Positions 1-7,490 are shown, counted from the first letter of the stretch. The stretch is DNA of 21,984 bases from Oscillospiraceae bacterium (GCA_012513005.1 JAAZCZ010000114.1:1-21984), one strand, 5' to 3'. Notes: a model not told the origin generated them from the letters alone. A program made the numbers and translations.

Positions 1-1389
1 TCAGCTATGGCATTTTGGAAATACCGCTGGATGTCGGCATATCTTGTTGCCCCGCACATGATAGACAAGTGGATAAGCTGCGACAGGGGCATACAGCTTC
101 GTTGCGACCTCATTGCAATCGACACAATGATATCAGACACAATAGATATTTTGGCTAAGATGATAAGAGCCGACAGAAAACTCGGCGAAACAAAGTACAC
201 AGCCAAAACAATACCCTTTGACTACACTCTGCCACGGCACATCATGAACGGATTTCCCGGCTTTGACTCTGTGAATATTAACCAGCAGTGCGCATTCATG
301 CTGCCCCTGCTCATTAAGCAGATGGGCTCCTACTATGTAGACAACTCAGTTTCTGTGGGAATTCCTCAGGACATGTGCACCCTGCCCTTGGTTGAAGTCG
401 GTGTCGCAGTTGAGAGAGAGTACCCCGATGTGGGCAATATTTGGCTTTCAACAAATAACCCCTGCGATGCCAATATGATGGACAACGCCGCAATGTACAG
501 AGAGCTTTCAAACGACGGTCAAAAGGCAGTTCACGCCTTCACAACCGCACTTATGTACGATGACCCCACAACTAAGGAGCTCAATGTACACGAGGTCTAC
601 TCAGCGATTGAATTCTTAGAGGAGCACCTGGGACAAAAATTCAACTGGGATACCTTCACAGAGGCAATGAAACTCGTCAACAGACTAAACGCCGAGGAGT
701 TAGAGCGCTGGGATATCTATGCCAACACAAACTTCATAGGCCTAAACGCAGTCTGCCAGGGCTTCTACAGAATCTACTTCTATCAGCAAAGTGCCAATAA
801 GTACTTTGACAAGTCGAGCAAAAAGCTACTTAAACTCTTCTATCAGGGCGTAGATAAGGGCATCAACACAATCCCCTACGCAAGACACAGAGCAGTTGCA
901 TGGAGTTGCGGCTCAACCTACTACTCACACGGAGCAATTTGGCTCTATAACTGCTGGGGCATTTCCCTTGTCATCAACATGGACTCCCTCACCGGTCACA
1001 ACCTCATTAACACAAGCGACAGAGAGAGCATGATTGAAGACGTAGCAGACCTATATGCCAGAACGCCCATGAGAACCCACACAGTCGGCGGAAACAGGCA
1101 TTTGTTGCAGGTATTTGAAACAGCCAGAAAGTTTAACTGCGACATGATAATGATGTACGACGACATAGGCTGCAAGGGCGTGGCAGGAGCTCAGGGTCTC
1201 TTAGAAGAAGAGCTTCGCGCACATTCAGACGAATTCCACATCCTCTGGATGCCGCACGCACTCATGGATCACCGCACAGTGTCTCCCATGGATGCCAGAA
1301 AACAGGTAAACGACTACATGTTCACAGTGCTAAAGGAAGAGCCTTTGGATCCGACACTCGTAGATTTCGACGATTCAGAGGGCTGGTAA
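1..1389 (+). CDS. 2-hydroxyacyl-CoA dehydratase family subunit (5' end outside window)
   Basis: Subunit of a 2-hydroxyglutaryl-CoA / lactoyl-CoA / phenyllactyl-CoA dehydratase-type enzyme (HgdA/HgdB, FldB/FldC, BcrB/C superfamily). These are oxygen-sensitive [4Fe-4S] radical enzymes that remove water from (R)-2-hydroxyacyl-CoA. The match is by overall resemblance: a segment with STNNPCDANMMDN, a segment ending in IPYARHRAVAWSCGSTYYS, and a C-terminal half with MIMMYDDIGCKGVAGAQGLL and MPHALMDHRTVSP. The reading frame is open to base 1. The first ATG, at 7, has no visible ribosome binding site and lies in what looks like the protein interior, so the gene is judged 5'-truncated by the window edge. 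At least 460 residues are present. The partner subunit and ATP-dependent activator (HgdC-like) are not in the window, so the substrate cannot be assigned. Two small genes follow closely on the same strand. Confidence 0.82.
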   Translation, partial: SAMAFWKYRWMSAYLVAPHMIDKWISCDRGIQLRCDLIAIDTMISDTIDILAKMIRADRKLGETKYTAKTIPFDYTLPRHIMNGFPGFDSVNINQQCAFMLPLLIKQMGSYYVDNSVSVGIPQDMCTLPLVEVGVAVEREYPDVGNIWLSTNNPCDANMMDNAAMYRELSNDGQKAVHAFTTALMYDDPTTKELNVHEVYSAIEFLEEHLGQKFNWDTFTEAMKLVNRLNAEELERWDIYANTNFIGLNAVCQGFYRIYFYQQSANKYFDKSSKKLLKLFYQGVDKGINTIPYARHRAVAWSCGSTYYSHGAIWLYNCWGISLVINMDSLTGHNLINTSDRESMIEDVADLYARTPMRTHTVGGNRHLLQVFETARKFNCDMIMMYDDIGCKGVAGAQGLLEEELRAHSDEFHILWMPHALMDHRTVSPMDARKQVNDYMFTVLKEEPLDPTLVDFDDSEGW

Positions 1390-1432
1390 AAGGGCAGACT
1401 TGCTCTTAATAATAAACATTGGAGGAGAGCTT

Positions 1433-1591
1433 ATGAAATTTATACTAAAAGTATTACTGCTGCTGACAGCTGTGCTCGGAGCACTGTTCACGATTTACTA
1501 CTACAATCTGGACATGAAGTTAATGCGCTCGGTTGTTTTGCCGCTGCTCAATAAGCATTATGATGCACGTAAGATAGAACGGTACATATAG
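1433..1591 (+). CDS. small single-pass membrane protein (52 aa), unknown function
   Basis: Short open frame starting at the ATG at 1433, preceded at good spacing by GGAGGA (1421-1426). A TTG at 1400 in the same frame has no such site and overlaps the ribosome binding region, so 1433 is preferred. The product is one hydrophobic helix (about residues 3-21, rich in Leu, Ile and Val, ending in an IYYY stretch) and a short basic C-terminal tail. It resembles a small membrane anchor or subunit, with no family recognised. It begins 43 bases after the dehydratase subunit and ends 15 bases before the next gene, so the three probably share a transcript. Any link to the dehydratase is only positional. 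Confidence 0.6.
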   Translation: MKFILKVLLLLTAVLGALFTIYYYNLDMKLMRSVVLPLLNKHYDARKIERYI

Positions 1592-1606
1592 TAAGGAGGT
1601 AAGTTT

Positions 1607-1912
1607 TTGAAGCATATAGATGTAAAGCCTCGCGCCCTCACAGAGGAAGAAAAAAAGCTGCGCGATCAGGGAGTATATGACAGCTTTGCCAACTACATTG
1701 TGTACTGCGAAACCTGCGGAAAAGTGGAGTCTACCAACATGTACATAATGAGTGCAGAGAGAAGAGCCAAAATGCTTAAAGATAAAGGCGTATTATGCGA
1801 TGTCTGCAACCTCGATACTTGGGCGGTAGGATATCCCGAAAACAGCATGACCGGTTTCGGCACATTCGAGAAGAAAACCGGCAAAAAGAGCATTTTTGGA
1901 GCAAAAAAATAA
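1607..1912 (+). CDS. small protein with two CxxC pairs (zinc-ribbon-like), unknown function
   Basis: A 101-residue protein that begins with TTG, not ATG. The start is fixed by an excellent AAGGAGGT at 1593-1600, six bases upstream. The N-terminal part is charged. Two cysteine pairs, YCETCGK (near residue 34) and LCDVCN (near residue 63), are spaced about 28 residues apart, as in a zinc ribbon or a small metal or Fe-S site. The C-terminal tail is Gly/Lys-rich. No family is recognised. It is the last gene of the run that starts with the dehydratase subunit and is followed by a hairpin at 1948-1991. A role in cluster assembly or as a metal-binding accessory of the dehydratase would be a guess. 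Coding status is well supported by the ribosome binding site, the conserved-looking Cys pairs and the absence of a competing frame. Confidence 0.7.
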   Translation: MKHIDVKPRALTEEEKKLRDQGVYDSFANYIVYCETCGKVESTNMYIMSAERRAKMLKDKGVLCDVCNLDTWAVGYPENSMTGFGTFEKKTGKKSIFGAKK

Positions 1913-1947
1913 TGCCGATAATATAGACAAAATAGCAAAGTTCGGCG

Positions 1948-1991
1948 ATAATAAAGACAGTGCAGACCAAAGGTCCCGCTGTCTTTATTAT
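1948..1991 (+). terminator. hairpin after the dehydratase run, probable terminator
   Basis: A 13-base perfect inverted repeat (left arm 1948-1960, right arm 1979-1991) encloses a small inner GACC/GGTC helix. The right arm is T-rich (TGTCTTTATTAT) and the following bases are AT-rich, but there is no clean run of T. It lies between the CxxC gene and the DUF5714 gene. Confidence 0.55.
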
Positions 1992-2036
1992 ATTTATTAG
2001 CTATATTTATTCGAAAACTGGCGAAAAGGGGCAAAA

Positions 2037-2774
2037 ATGGAGAAAAAAACAAAAAAACTAAGGGTTAAACTTGCGGCTAATCACAATGAAAACTGCTGCA
2101 TATGTGGCGCGCCCCTGGAATACTATACAGAAAGCCGCCGGCTCACCTGCGAAATTTGCAAAAAAGAGAAAAAAGCAAATGCAGCCTGCCTAAACGGCCA
2201 TTTTGTATGTGACAGCTGTCATATAGAAGGCAGCGCCAAAATTATTAGCTTTTTGCAAAATAGCAGTGAAAAAGACCCGACTTCTCTGCTTATAGAAATT
2301 ATGAATATGCCCGAGGTGCATATGCACGGACCTGAGCATCATGCGATAGTTGCCTGCGTGCTGCTGACAGCGGCAAAAAACTGCGGGGCAGATTTCAAAT
2401 TAGCCCCGGCTCTGTATGAGGCGTGGCAGCGTGGAAGCGAGGTGCCGGGCGGCACCTGCGGCATGTATGGAGTCTGCGGAGCGGCAGCGGGTGCAGGAGC
2501 ATTTGCGAGTGTGTTATTAGAGTCAACACCCCTAAACGAAGAGCAGTGGAGCTTTCCTATCGAACTTGCGTCAAAATGTCTTCATAAAATAGCGCAGATA
2601 GGCGGTCCCCGTTGCTGCAAGAGAACATCACGCTTATCAATAGAAACAGCAGCCGAGATGATGAGCGAAAAGCTCGGCATAGAAATTCCGACATCAAGAC
2701 CTTCATGTACATTTTACAAAAAGAACAATGAGTGTATCTTGGCTAAATGCCCCTACTTCCCGAAAAAGAAATAG
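2037..2774 (+). CDS. DUF5714 protein with N-terminal Cys-rich zinc-ribbon-like region
   Basis: A 245-residue protein. The N-terminal 60 residues carry several CxxC pairs (CCICG, CEICKK, CDSCH), typical of a zinc ribbon. The rest matches the DUF5714 pattern as known from the family: MHGPEHHAIV, a stretch LLTAAKNCGA, then VPGGTCGMYGVCGAAAGAG with a following Ser and TPL, then IGGPRCCKRTS. The C-terminus adds further cysteines (CTFYKK, ECILAKCPYF). The density of conserved Cys and His suggests a metal or Fe-S centre. The molecular function of the family is not established, and none is proposed. Start: ATG at 2037 after a weak AAAAGGGG. It stands between the dehydratase run and hcp on the same strand. 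A long inverted repeat, not a normal terminator, separates it from hcp. Confidence 0.82.
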   Translation: MEKKTKKLRVKLAANHNENCCICGAPLEYYTESRRLTCEICKKEKKANAACLNGHFVCDSCHIEGSAKIISFLQNSSEKDPTSLLIEIMNMPEVHMHGPEHHAIVACVLLTAAKNCGADFKLAPALYEAWQRGSEVPGGTCGMYGVCGAAAGAGAFASVLLESTPLNEEQWSFPIELASKCLHKIAQIGGPRCCKRTSRLSIETAAEMMSEKLGIEIPTSRPSCTFYKKNNECILAKCPYFPKKK

Positions 2775-2794
2775 AAATATAAAAATTAATGATA

Positions 2795-2836
2795 TTTTGC
2801 GGCTGCGTGTTGTTATAACAACATACAGCCGCAAAA
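2795..2836. repeat. 42-base near-perfect inverted repeat upstream of hcp
   Basis: Arms 2795-2813 and 2818-2836 pair with only two adjacent imperfect positions. The core TGTTGTTATAACAACA is a perfect 16-base palindrome. T bases lie on the 5' side and A bases on the 3' side of the stem, the reverse of an intrinsic terminator, so a regulatory operator or an RNA structure in the leader of hcp is more likely. It ends 66 bases before the hcp start codon. Confidence 0.6.
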
Positions 2837-2902
2837 AAATGCCGTAAACTGAGTGTAGCTAAGAAGAAAAATAGAAAAAACTAATAATTAGGAGGAATAA
2901 AA

Positions 2903-4531
2903 ATGAGTATGTTTTGTTTTCAGTGCCAGGAAACTGCAAAGGGCACAGGCTGCACAGTAAGGGGCGTCTGCGGTAAGACCGAGGAAGTAGCTAAGCTTCA
3001 GGATTTAATCGTATATGCCAGCAAGGGAATTGCGGAAGTCGTAATTAAAACCAAAACAGAGGTCGGAAAAATTAAGGAAGTAAACGAAGCGGTTATAACC
3101 GCACTGTTTGCAACAATAACCAACGCAAACTTTGATGAGTCTGCACTGGAAAGTCAAATAAGACAGCTTATTGCCCACAGAGATAAGCTGAGAGGTAAAA
3201 GCGAGGAAGGCTACAGTAACGCAGCAACTTTCTCTTTAGGCGACAGAGCCGATATGCTTAAATTTGCAGAGGAAGTAGGCGTGCTTCGAACAGAAAATGA
3301 GGATGTTCGCTCCCTGCGCGAGATGATAATCTACGGATTAAAGGGAATGGCGGCATATCTGCACCATGCAGAAAATATAGGCTACAAAGACGAAGAGATA
3401 ACGGCATTTATCTACGAGGCACTTTTTGCAACGCTAAACGATTCCCTCACAGCAGATGATCTTGTGGCACTCACACTCAAAACCGGCGAATACGGTGTAA
3501 AAGCCATGGCACTATTAGACAGTGCAAACACCGGCAAATACGGAAACCCGGAGATAACAAGCGTTAGCATAGGCGTTAGAAAAAACCCGGGAATACTAAT
3601 TTCGGGGCATGACCTGACAGACCTAGAGCAGCTACTCGAGCAAAGCCGCGGCACCGGAGTCGATATATACACCCACGGCGAAATGCTGCCGGCTCACTAC
3701 TACCCCTTCTTCAAAAAATACGACAATCTTGCAGGAAACTACGGCGGCTCGTGGTGGAAGCAGGTAGACGAGTTTGAGCCGTTTGGCGGACCTGTTTTAT
3801 TCACCACAAACTGCATAGTTCCGCCGAGAAGCGAGAAGGTCAGAAGCAGAATATTCACAACAGGCGCAGCAGGCTTCCCGGGATGTCCGCATATTAAAGC
3901 CGATGAAAACGGCAAAAAGGACTTTTCGGCAATAATCAAAATGGCGCAGGCAAGTAGCCCCCCAACAGAAATTGAGAGCGGCAACATTGTGGGCGGCTTT
4001 GCACACAATCAGGTCTTTGCCCTTGCAGACAAGGTTGTAGATGCAGTTAAATCCGGCGCAATCAAAAAGTTCTTTGTAATGGCAGGCTGCGACGGCAGGA
4101 TGAAATCACGCGAGTATTATACCGAGTTTGCAAAAAACCTCCCGTCAGACACAGTAATATTAACAGCAGGCTGCGCTAAATATCGCTACAATAAGCTAAA
4201 CTTAGGCGATATAGGCGGCATCCCCAGAGTCTTAGATGCAGGGCAGTGCAACGACTCCTATTCACTTGCACTAATTGCTCTAAAGCTCAAAGAGGTCTTC
4301 GGCTTTGATGATGTAAATGAGCTTCCGATAGCATATAACATCTCGTGGTATGAGCAAAAGGCAGTAATAGTTCTGCTTGCACTTTTGTATCTCGGTGTTA
4401 AGAACATTCACTTGGGACCGACCCTGCCGGGATTCTTATCCCCCAATGTCGCAAAAGTGCTTGTTGAAACATTCGGCATTGCAGGCATAGGCGAAGTAGA
4501 CGACGACATTAAGCTCTTCATGAACAAATAA
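2903..4531 (+). CDS. hcp: hydroxylamine reductase / hybrid cluster protein
   Basis: Hybrid cluster protein (class I/II type, 542 residues, usual length). It reduces hydroxylamine in vitro and acts on nitric oxide or in S-nitrosylation under nitrosative stress. It is cytoplasmic. The N-terminal cluster cysteines are C5, C8, C17 and C23. The hybrid Fe-S-O cluster ligands are all present when aligned from memory with the Desulfovibrio enzyme: H236 (in SGHDLTD), E260 (in THGEM), C304 (in TTNC), C396 (in MAGCDG, the persulfide cysteine), C424 (in TAGCAK), C449 (in AGQCND), E484 and K486 (in WYEQK). The offset from the reference numbering is constant within each half (8, then 10), which argues for an intact active enzyme. 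Start: ATG 2903 after GGAGGA at 2891-2896. No hcr reductase gene is adjacent. The gene is monocistronic between the inverted repeat at 2795 and a strong terminator at 4563. Confidence 0.97.
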   Translation: MSMFCFQCQETAKGTGCTVRGVCGKTEEVAKLQDLIVYASKGIAEVVIKTKTEVGKIKEVNEAVITALFATITNANFDESALESQIRQLIAHRDKLRGKSEEGYSNAATFSLGDRADMLKFAEEVGVLRTENEDVRSLREMIIYGLKGMAAYLHHAENIGYKDEEITAFIYEALFATLNDSLTADDLVALTLKTGEYGVKAMALLDSANTGKYGNPEITSVSIGVRKNPGILISGHDLTDLEQLLEQSRGTGVDIYTHGEMLPAHYYPFFKKYDNLAGNYGGSWWKQVDEFEPFGGPVLFTTNCIVPPRSEKVRSRIFTTGAAGFPGCPHIKADENGKKDFSAIIKMAQASSPPTEIESGNIVGGFAHNQVFALADKVVDAVKSGAIKKFFVMAGCDGRMKSREYYTEFAKNLPSDTVILTAGCAKYRYNKLNLGDIGGIPRVLDAGQCNDSYSLALIALKLKEVFGFDDVNELPIAYNISWYEQKAVIVLLALLYLGVKNIHLGPTLPGFLSPNVAKVLVETFGIAGIGEVDDDIKLFMNK

Positions 4532-4562
4532 GATGCATTAGGTAATAAACTAATTAAGTCAA

Positions 4563-4599
4563 AAAGCGAGGATAAGTAGATTTTGCTTATCCTCGCTTT
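4563..4599 (+). terminator. intrinsic terminator of hcp
   Basis: A 14-base perfect stem (4563-4576 with 4586-4599) with a nine-base loop. A bases lie on the 5' side and T bases on the 3' side, followed by an AT-rich tail. It sits 31 bases after the hcp stop codon. Confidence 0.9.
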
Positions 4600-4795
4600 A
4601 TATATTCGGCAAAAAGCTGATTTAAGCGGCGAGGAAAGAAATTTTGGCAAGAATATGCAGACAAAACGGTAAAAATCTGCTATTATACATAGATATTGCA
4701 AAATACGGCAGAATGTAATATGCTTTAGCGGTTTAAAAACAAATCGGCAATATTGCAACAAAATATTAAATATAATAGAGCAAGAGGAAAAGCAC

Positions 4796-5839
4796 ATGCA
4801 GAAAAAGAAAATTTTGGTTTTCTTCGGCGGCAACTCGCCCGAATACAGCGTTTCACTTGAATCTTCAAGCGGAATAATAAGCAAGATAAACACAGATAAA
4901 TACGAGCCTATCTTAGTCGGAATAACAAAAAGCGGAAGCTGGTACCACTTTAGCGGAGATGTTTCGCAAATAGCGGATGACACATGGCACAGTGTCGGGC
5001 TGACACAAACTGCCGTACTTTCACCCGACTGCGGAACGGGAGAGCTGCTGGTATTTTCAGACAGCGAAGTAAAACGCATTAAAGTTGATGCGGCAATGCC
5101 GATTCTCCACGGCAAAAACGGAGAAGACGGCACAATTCAGGGGCTTTTGGACCTTGCAGGCATACCCATAATCGGCTGCGGCACACTCTCGTCAGCCCTC
5201 TGTATGGACAAAGATAGGGCACATAAGCTGGTAGAATTTGCGGGAATCCGAGTTCCCAAATCAATTTCGCTCACCGATATTAATCAAATAGACAAGGTTT
5301 ATGCCTTTGCCGAGGAGATTTCATACCCCGTGTTTGTAAAGCCTGTGCGTGCCGGTTCATCATACGGCATCGCAAAGGTAGAAAACAAAGAGGAGCTTTT
5401 GCCTGCTGTTTCTAACGCCTTTGAATTTGACAAAACAGTTTTGGTCGAGGAGTTTATAGACGGCTTCGAGGTCGGCTGCGCCGTTATGGGCACAGACGAA
5501 ATAATCACCGGCGAGATAGACGAAATTGAGCTGTCAGACGGCTTTTTCAACTTCTATGAAAAATATAACCTCGTAACATCAAAAATACATGTTCCTGCCA
5601 GAATTTCAAAGGAAAAGTCCGATGAGCTGAAAGACTGCGCAAAGAGGATATACAGAGCCTTAGACTGCAACGTGTTTGCCAGAGTGGATATGTTCTTAAC
5701 AAGCCGCGGCGAGATTGTTTTTAACGAAGTCAACACAATCCCGGGCTTCACAAGCCACAGCAGATTCCCCATGATGATGAAGGCAGCGGGTATTTCCTTT
5801 GAGGAAGTTATTGAAAGATTCATATCATACGTGATATAA
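4796..5839 (+). CDS. D-alanine:D-serine ligase, VanG-like (Ddl superfamily)
   Basis: ATP-grasp ligase joining D-Ala to a second D-amino acid to make the terminal dipeptide of peptidoglycan precursors. Length (347 aa) is typical. Visible motifs: FFGGNSPEYSVSLES at the N-terminus, HGKNGEDG (105-112), SALCMDKDRAHKLV (133-146), VKPVRAGSS (181-189), and the metal-binding FNEVNTIPGFTSHSRFP (309-325). The omega-loop region reads FYEKYNLVTSKIHVPARI (253-270). Compared from memory, this follows VanG, the D-Ala-D-Ser ligase (EKY, then SKI, then PARI), more closely than ordinary Ddl. It is followed by an acetyltransferase-like gene and a VanT-like racemase that would supply D-Ser, which supports the D-Ser reading. 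No VanXY, VanR or VanS is present. An ordinary D-Ala-D-Ala ligase remains possible. Start: ATG 4796 after AGAGGA. Confidence 0.85.
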   Translation: MQKKKILVFFGGNSPEYSVSLESSSGIISKINTDKYEPILVGITKSGSWYHFSGDVSQIADDTWHSVGLTQTAVLSPDCGTGELLVFSDSEVKRIKVDAAMPILHGKNGEDGTIQGLLDLAGIPIIGCGTLSSALCMDKDRAHKLVEFAGIRVPKSISLTDINQIDKVYAFAEEISYPVFVKPVRAGSSYGIAKVENKEELLPAVSNAFEFDKTVLVEEFIDGFEVGCAVMGTDEIITGEIDEIELSDGFFNFYEKYNLVTSKIHVPARISKEKSDELKDCAKRIYRALDCNVFARVDMFLTSRGEIVFNEVNTIPGFTSHSRFPMMMKAAGISFEEVIERFISYVI

Positions 5840-5848
5840 CGTGATATA
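5829..5848. repeat. 10-base tandem duplication over the ligase stop codon
   Basis: ACGTGATATA occurs twice in direct succession. The first copy contributes the last codons and the second follows the TAA stop (5837-5839). It looks like a small slippage duplication. Confidence 0.7.
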
Positions 5849-5873
5849 ATAAAGCGGAAGCGGGTATCTTATT

Positions 5874-6350
5874 ATGAGTGCAAGAGAGAGGATAACAGAC
5901 TGGTCTAAGGGCGACGGTCTTAGGCTGTACTGGCGTCTTTTCCGCCGCCGTGAAAAGTGCCGCAGCAAGTTCTTGAACAATCTGTTGACATTGATTTTAA
6001 ACAGAATGGCGCACAGGCACGGAGGCTACATAGGCAACGGAGCTAAAATACATGAAATCCCGTCTCTGCCCCACGGCATACACGGTGTTTTCATCTCAAG
6101 ATTTGCAGAAATAGGTGCCGGCTGCCGAATATATCAGAATGTGACAATTGGCGAAGTCGAGCTAAAAGCTCCTGTCATCGGCAAAAACTGCCTGATAGGC
6201 GCAGGCGCTGCAATAATAGGCAATATAAAAATCGGCAACAATGTAAAAATAGGAGCAAATGCGGTGGTATTCACAGACATACCGGATAACAGCACGGTTG
6301 TTGCACCGGCGCCCCGAGTATTCGAAAGAGGGTCGGGAGTAAATGTATAA
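5874..6350 (+). CDS. serine O-acetyltransferase-like hexapeptide-repeat protein (short form)
   Basis: Left-handed beta-helix acyltransferase of the CysE-like group, 158 residues. It lacks the long helical N-terminal domain of classical CysE (about 270 aa). After about 45 basic N-terminal residues come GYIGNGAKI, LPHGIHGVFIS, AEIGAGCRIYQNVTIG, then repeated hexapeptides (VIGKNCLIGAGAAII, IKIGNNVKIGANAVV) and the closing DIPDNSTVVAPAP that is usual in SAT proteins. The catalytic His of the family fits HGIHG. The acceptor may be serine or a sugar and is not determined by sequence. It begins 34 bases after the ligase with a poor ribosome binding site, and its last eight bases overlap the racemase start, indicating translational coupling. 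In VanT the racemase is fused to a membrane acyltransferase-type domain. Here an unrelated soluble acyltransferase occupies that place. Confidence 0.8.
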   Translation: MSARERITDWSKGDGLRLYWRLFRRREKCRSKFLNNLLTLILNRMAHRHGGYIGNGAKIHEIPSLPHGIHGVFISRFAEIGAGCRIYQNVTIGEVELKAPVIGKNCLIGAGAAIIGNIKIGNNVKIGANAVVFTDIPDNSTVVAPAPRVFERGSGVNV

Positions 6351-7473
6351 AGACAGAGCCTCAGAGAGAACAGTAATAGAGCTTAGCCGTGATGCCTTAG
6401 CGCACAATGTAAAACTGCTTTCAGATATGCTGCCGGAAGGCTGCCGTCTTATGCCGGCAGTCAAGGCAAACGCCTACGGTCACGGAGCTATATTGCTTTC
6501 TAAAGAGCTAAACAGGCTGGGTATAGATGCCTTTTGTGTAGCCAGCGCAAACGAGGGTGACGAGCTTAGGAGAAACGGCATAACAGGTGATATTCTGGTT
6601 TTGGGCTACACCCCGGAGAGTGATTTTCATCTGCTTAGCGAGGCAGACTTAATACAAACAGCCGTGTGCGCAGACTATGCAAAGCAGCTTAGCAGCTTCG
6701 GAGAAAATATTAAAGTCCACATAGGAATAGATACCGGCATGCACAGACTGGGCGAGTCATCGGAGAATATAGACCAAATAGCAGAGCTTTTTAGCCTGCC
6801 CGGAATCAGGGTTGAGGGAGTGTATTCTCATCTGAGCGCCTCAGACTCAAAGAGCGGCGAATGTAGGCAGTTTACGCTAATGCAGGGCAAGGCGTTTTGG
6901 GACTGTGTGAATATTCTGAAAAATCGCGGCTGCGATATAAAATCAGCTCACATACTAAGCAGCTACGGGCTGCTTAACTATCCCGAGCTGGGTGGAGCTT
7001 ATGCAAGAGTTGGCATAGCCCTATACGGCTATCTCGAAACAGGAGAACACGCCGCCGAGAGCGACTTGGACCTTATACCGGTTTTGACCTTTAAGTCTCA
7101 GATAGCCACAGTAAAAGACCTAAAACCGGGCGACAAAGTCGGTTACGGTTGCAGGCATGTAGCCGAAAAAGCGGGCAAGATGGCAGTAATAGCTGCCGGC
7201 TTTGCAGACGGGCTGCCAAGAGCCCTATCATGCAAAAGGGGCTCTGTATTGGTGCGAGGGAAAAAAGCGCCGATAATCGGCAATATTTGTATGGATCAAA
7301 CAATTATTGATGTAACGGGCATAGACGATGTAAAACCCGGAGACTATGCTGTAATAATGGGCAAATCGGGAGATTTAGAAATAACTGCTTATGACTTAGC
7401 AGAGCTCACAGACAGCATAACAAACGAGGTGTTAAGCCGCTTGGGCGACAGAGCCTTGCGTAGGCTTAAGTAA
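6343..7473 (+). CDS. alanine/serine racemase, VanT-like catalytic domain
   Basis: Fold-type III PLP racemase, 376 residues, soluble. PLP lysine is K41 in PAVKANAYGHG. The second catalytic base is Y268 in KVGYGC, and other family marks are IDTGMHRLG (129-137), YSHLSASD, LYGY and NICMDQ (314-319). Near the C-terminus ITNEVLSRLG places N361 where Geobacillus Alr has Tyr354. VanT serine racemases also carry Asn there, and that position is known to affect serine versus alanine preference. The sequence therefore favours a serine-capable racemase. Unlike full VanT it has no N-terminal membrane domain. Start: ATG 6343 with GGGAG at 6335-6339, inside the end of the acetyltransferase gene, so translation is likely coupled. 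A housekeeping alanine racemase (alr) is the alternative. Confidence 0.9.
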   Translation: MYKDRASERTVIELSRDALAHNVKLLSDMLPEGCRLMPAVKANAYGHGAILLSKELNRLGIDAFCVASANEGDELRRNGITGDILVLGYTPESDFHLLSEADLIQTAVCADYAKQLSSFGENIKVHIGIDTGMHRLGESSENIDQIAELFSLPGIRVEGVYSHLSASDSKSGECRQFTLMQGKAFWDCVNILKNRGCDIKSAHILSSYGLLNYPELGGAYARVGIALYGYLETGEHAAESDLDLIPVLTFKSQIATVKDLKPGDKVGYGCRHVAEKAGKMAVIAAGFADGLPRALSCKRGSVLVRGKKAPIIGNICMDQTIIDVTGIDDVKPGDYAVIMGKSGDLEITAYDLAELTDSITNEVLSRLGDRALRRLK

Positions 7474-7490
7474 ACTAAATATAAACTTAG

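Noticed and set aside
2795..2836. Reading the inverted repeat before hcp as an ordinary intrinsic terminator
   Set aside because: T lies on the 5' side and A on the 3' side of the stem on the plus strand, with no T run after it; the pattern is opposite to a terminator.
4408..5133. Minus-strand open frame of 241 codons across the hcp end and ligase start
   Set aside because: It overlaps two well-supported genes, a terminator and a promoter region; its product is Ser/Leu/Phe-rich with no recognisable motif.
4796..7473. Calling this a complete vancomycin resistance operon
   Set aside because: No VanXY, VanR or VanS is in the window, so resistance cannot be claimed from these three genes.
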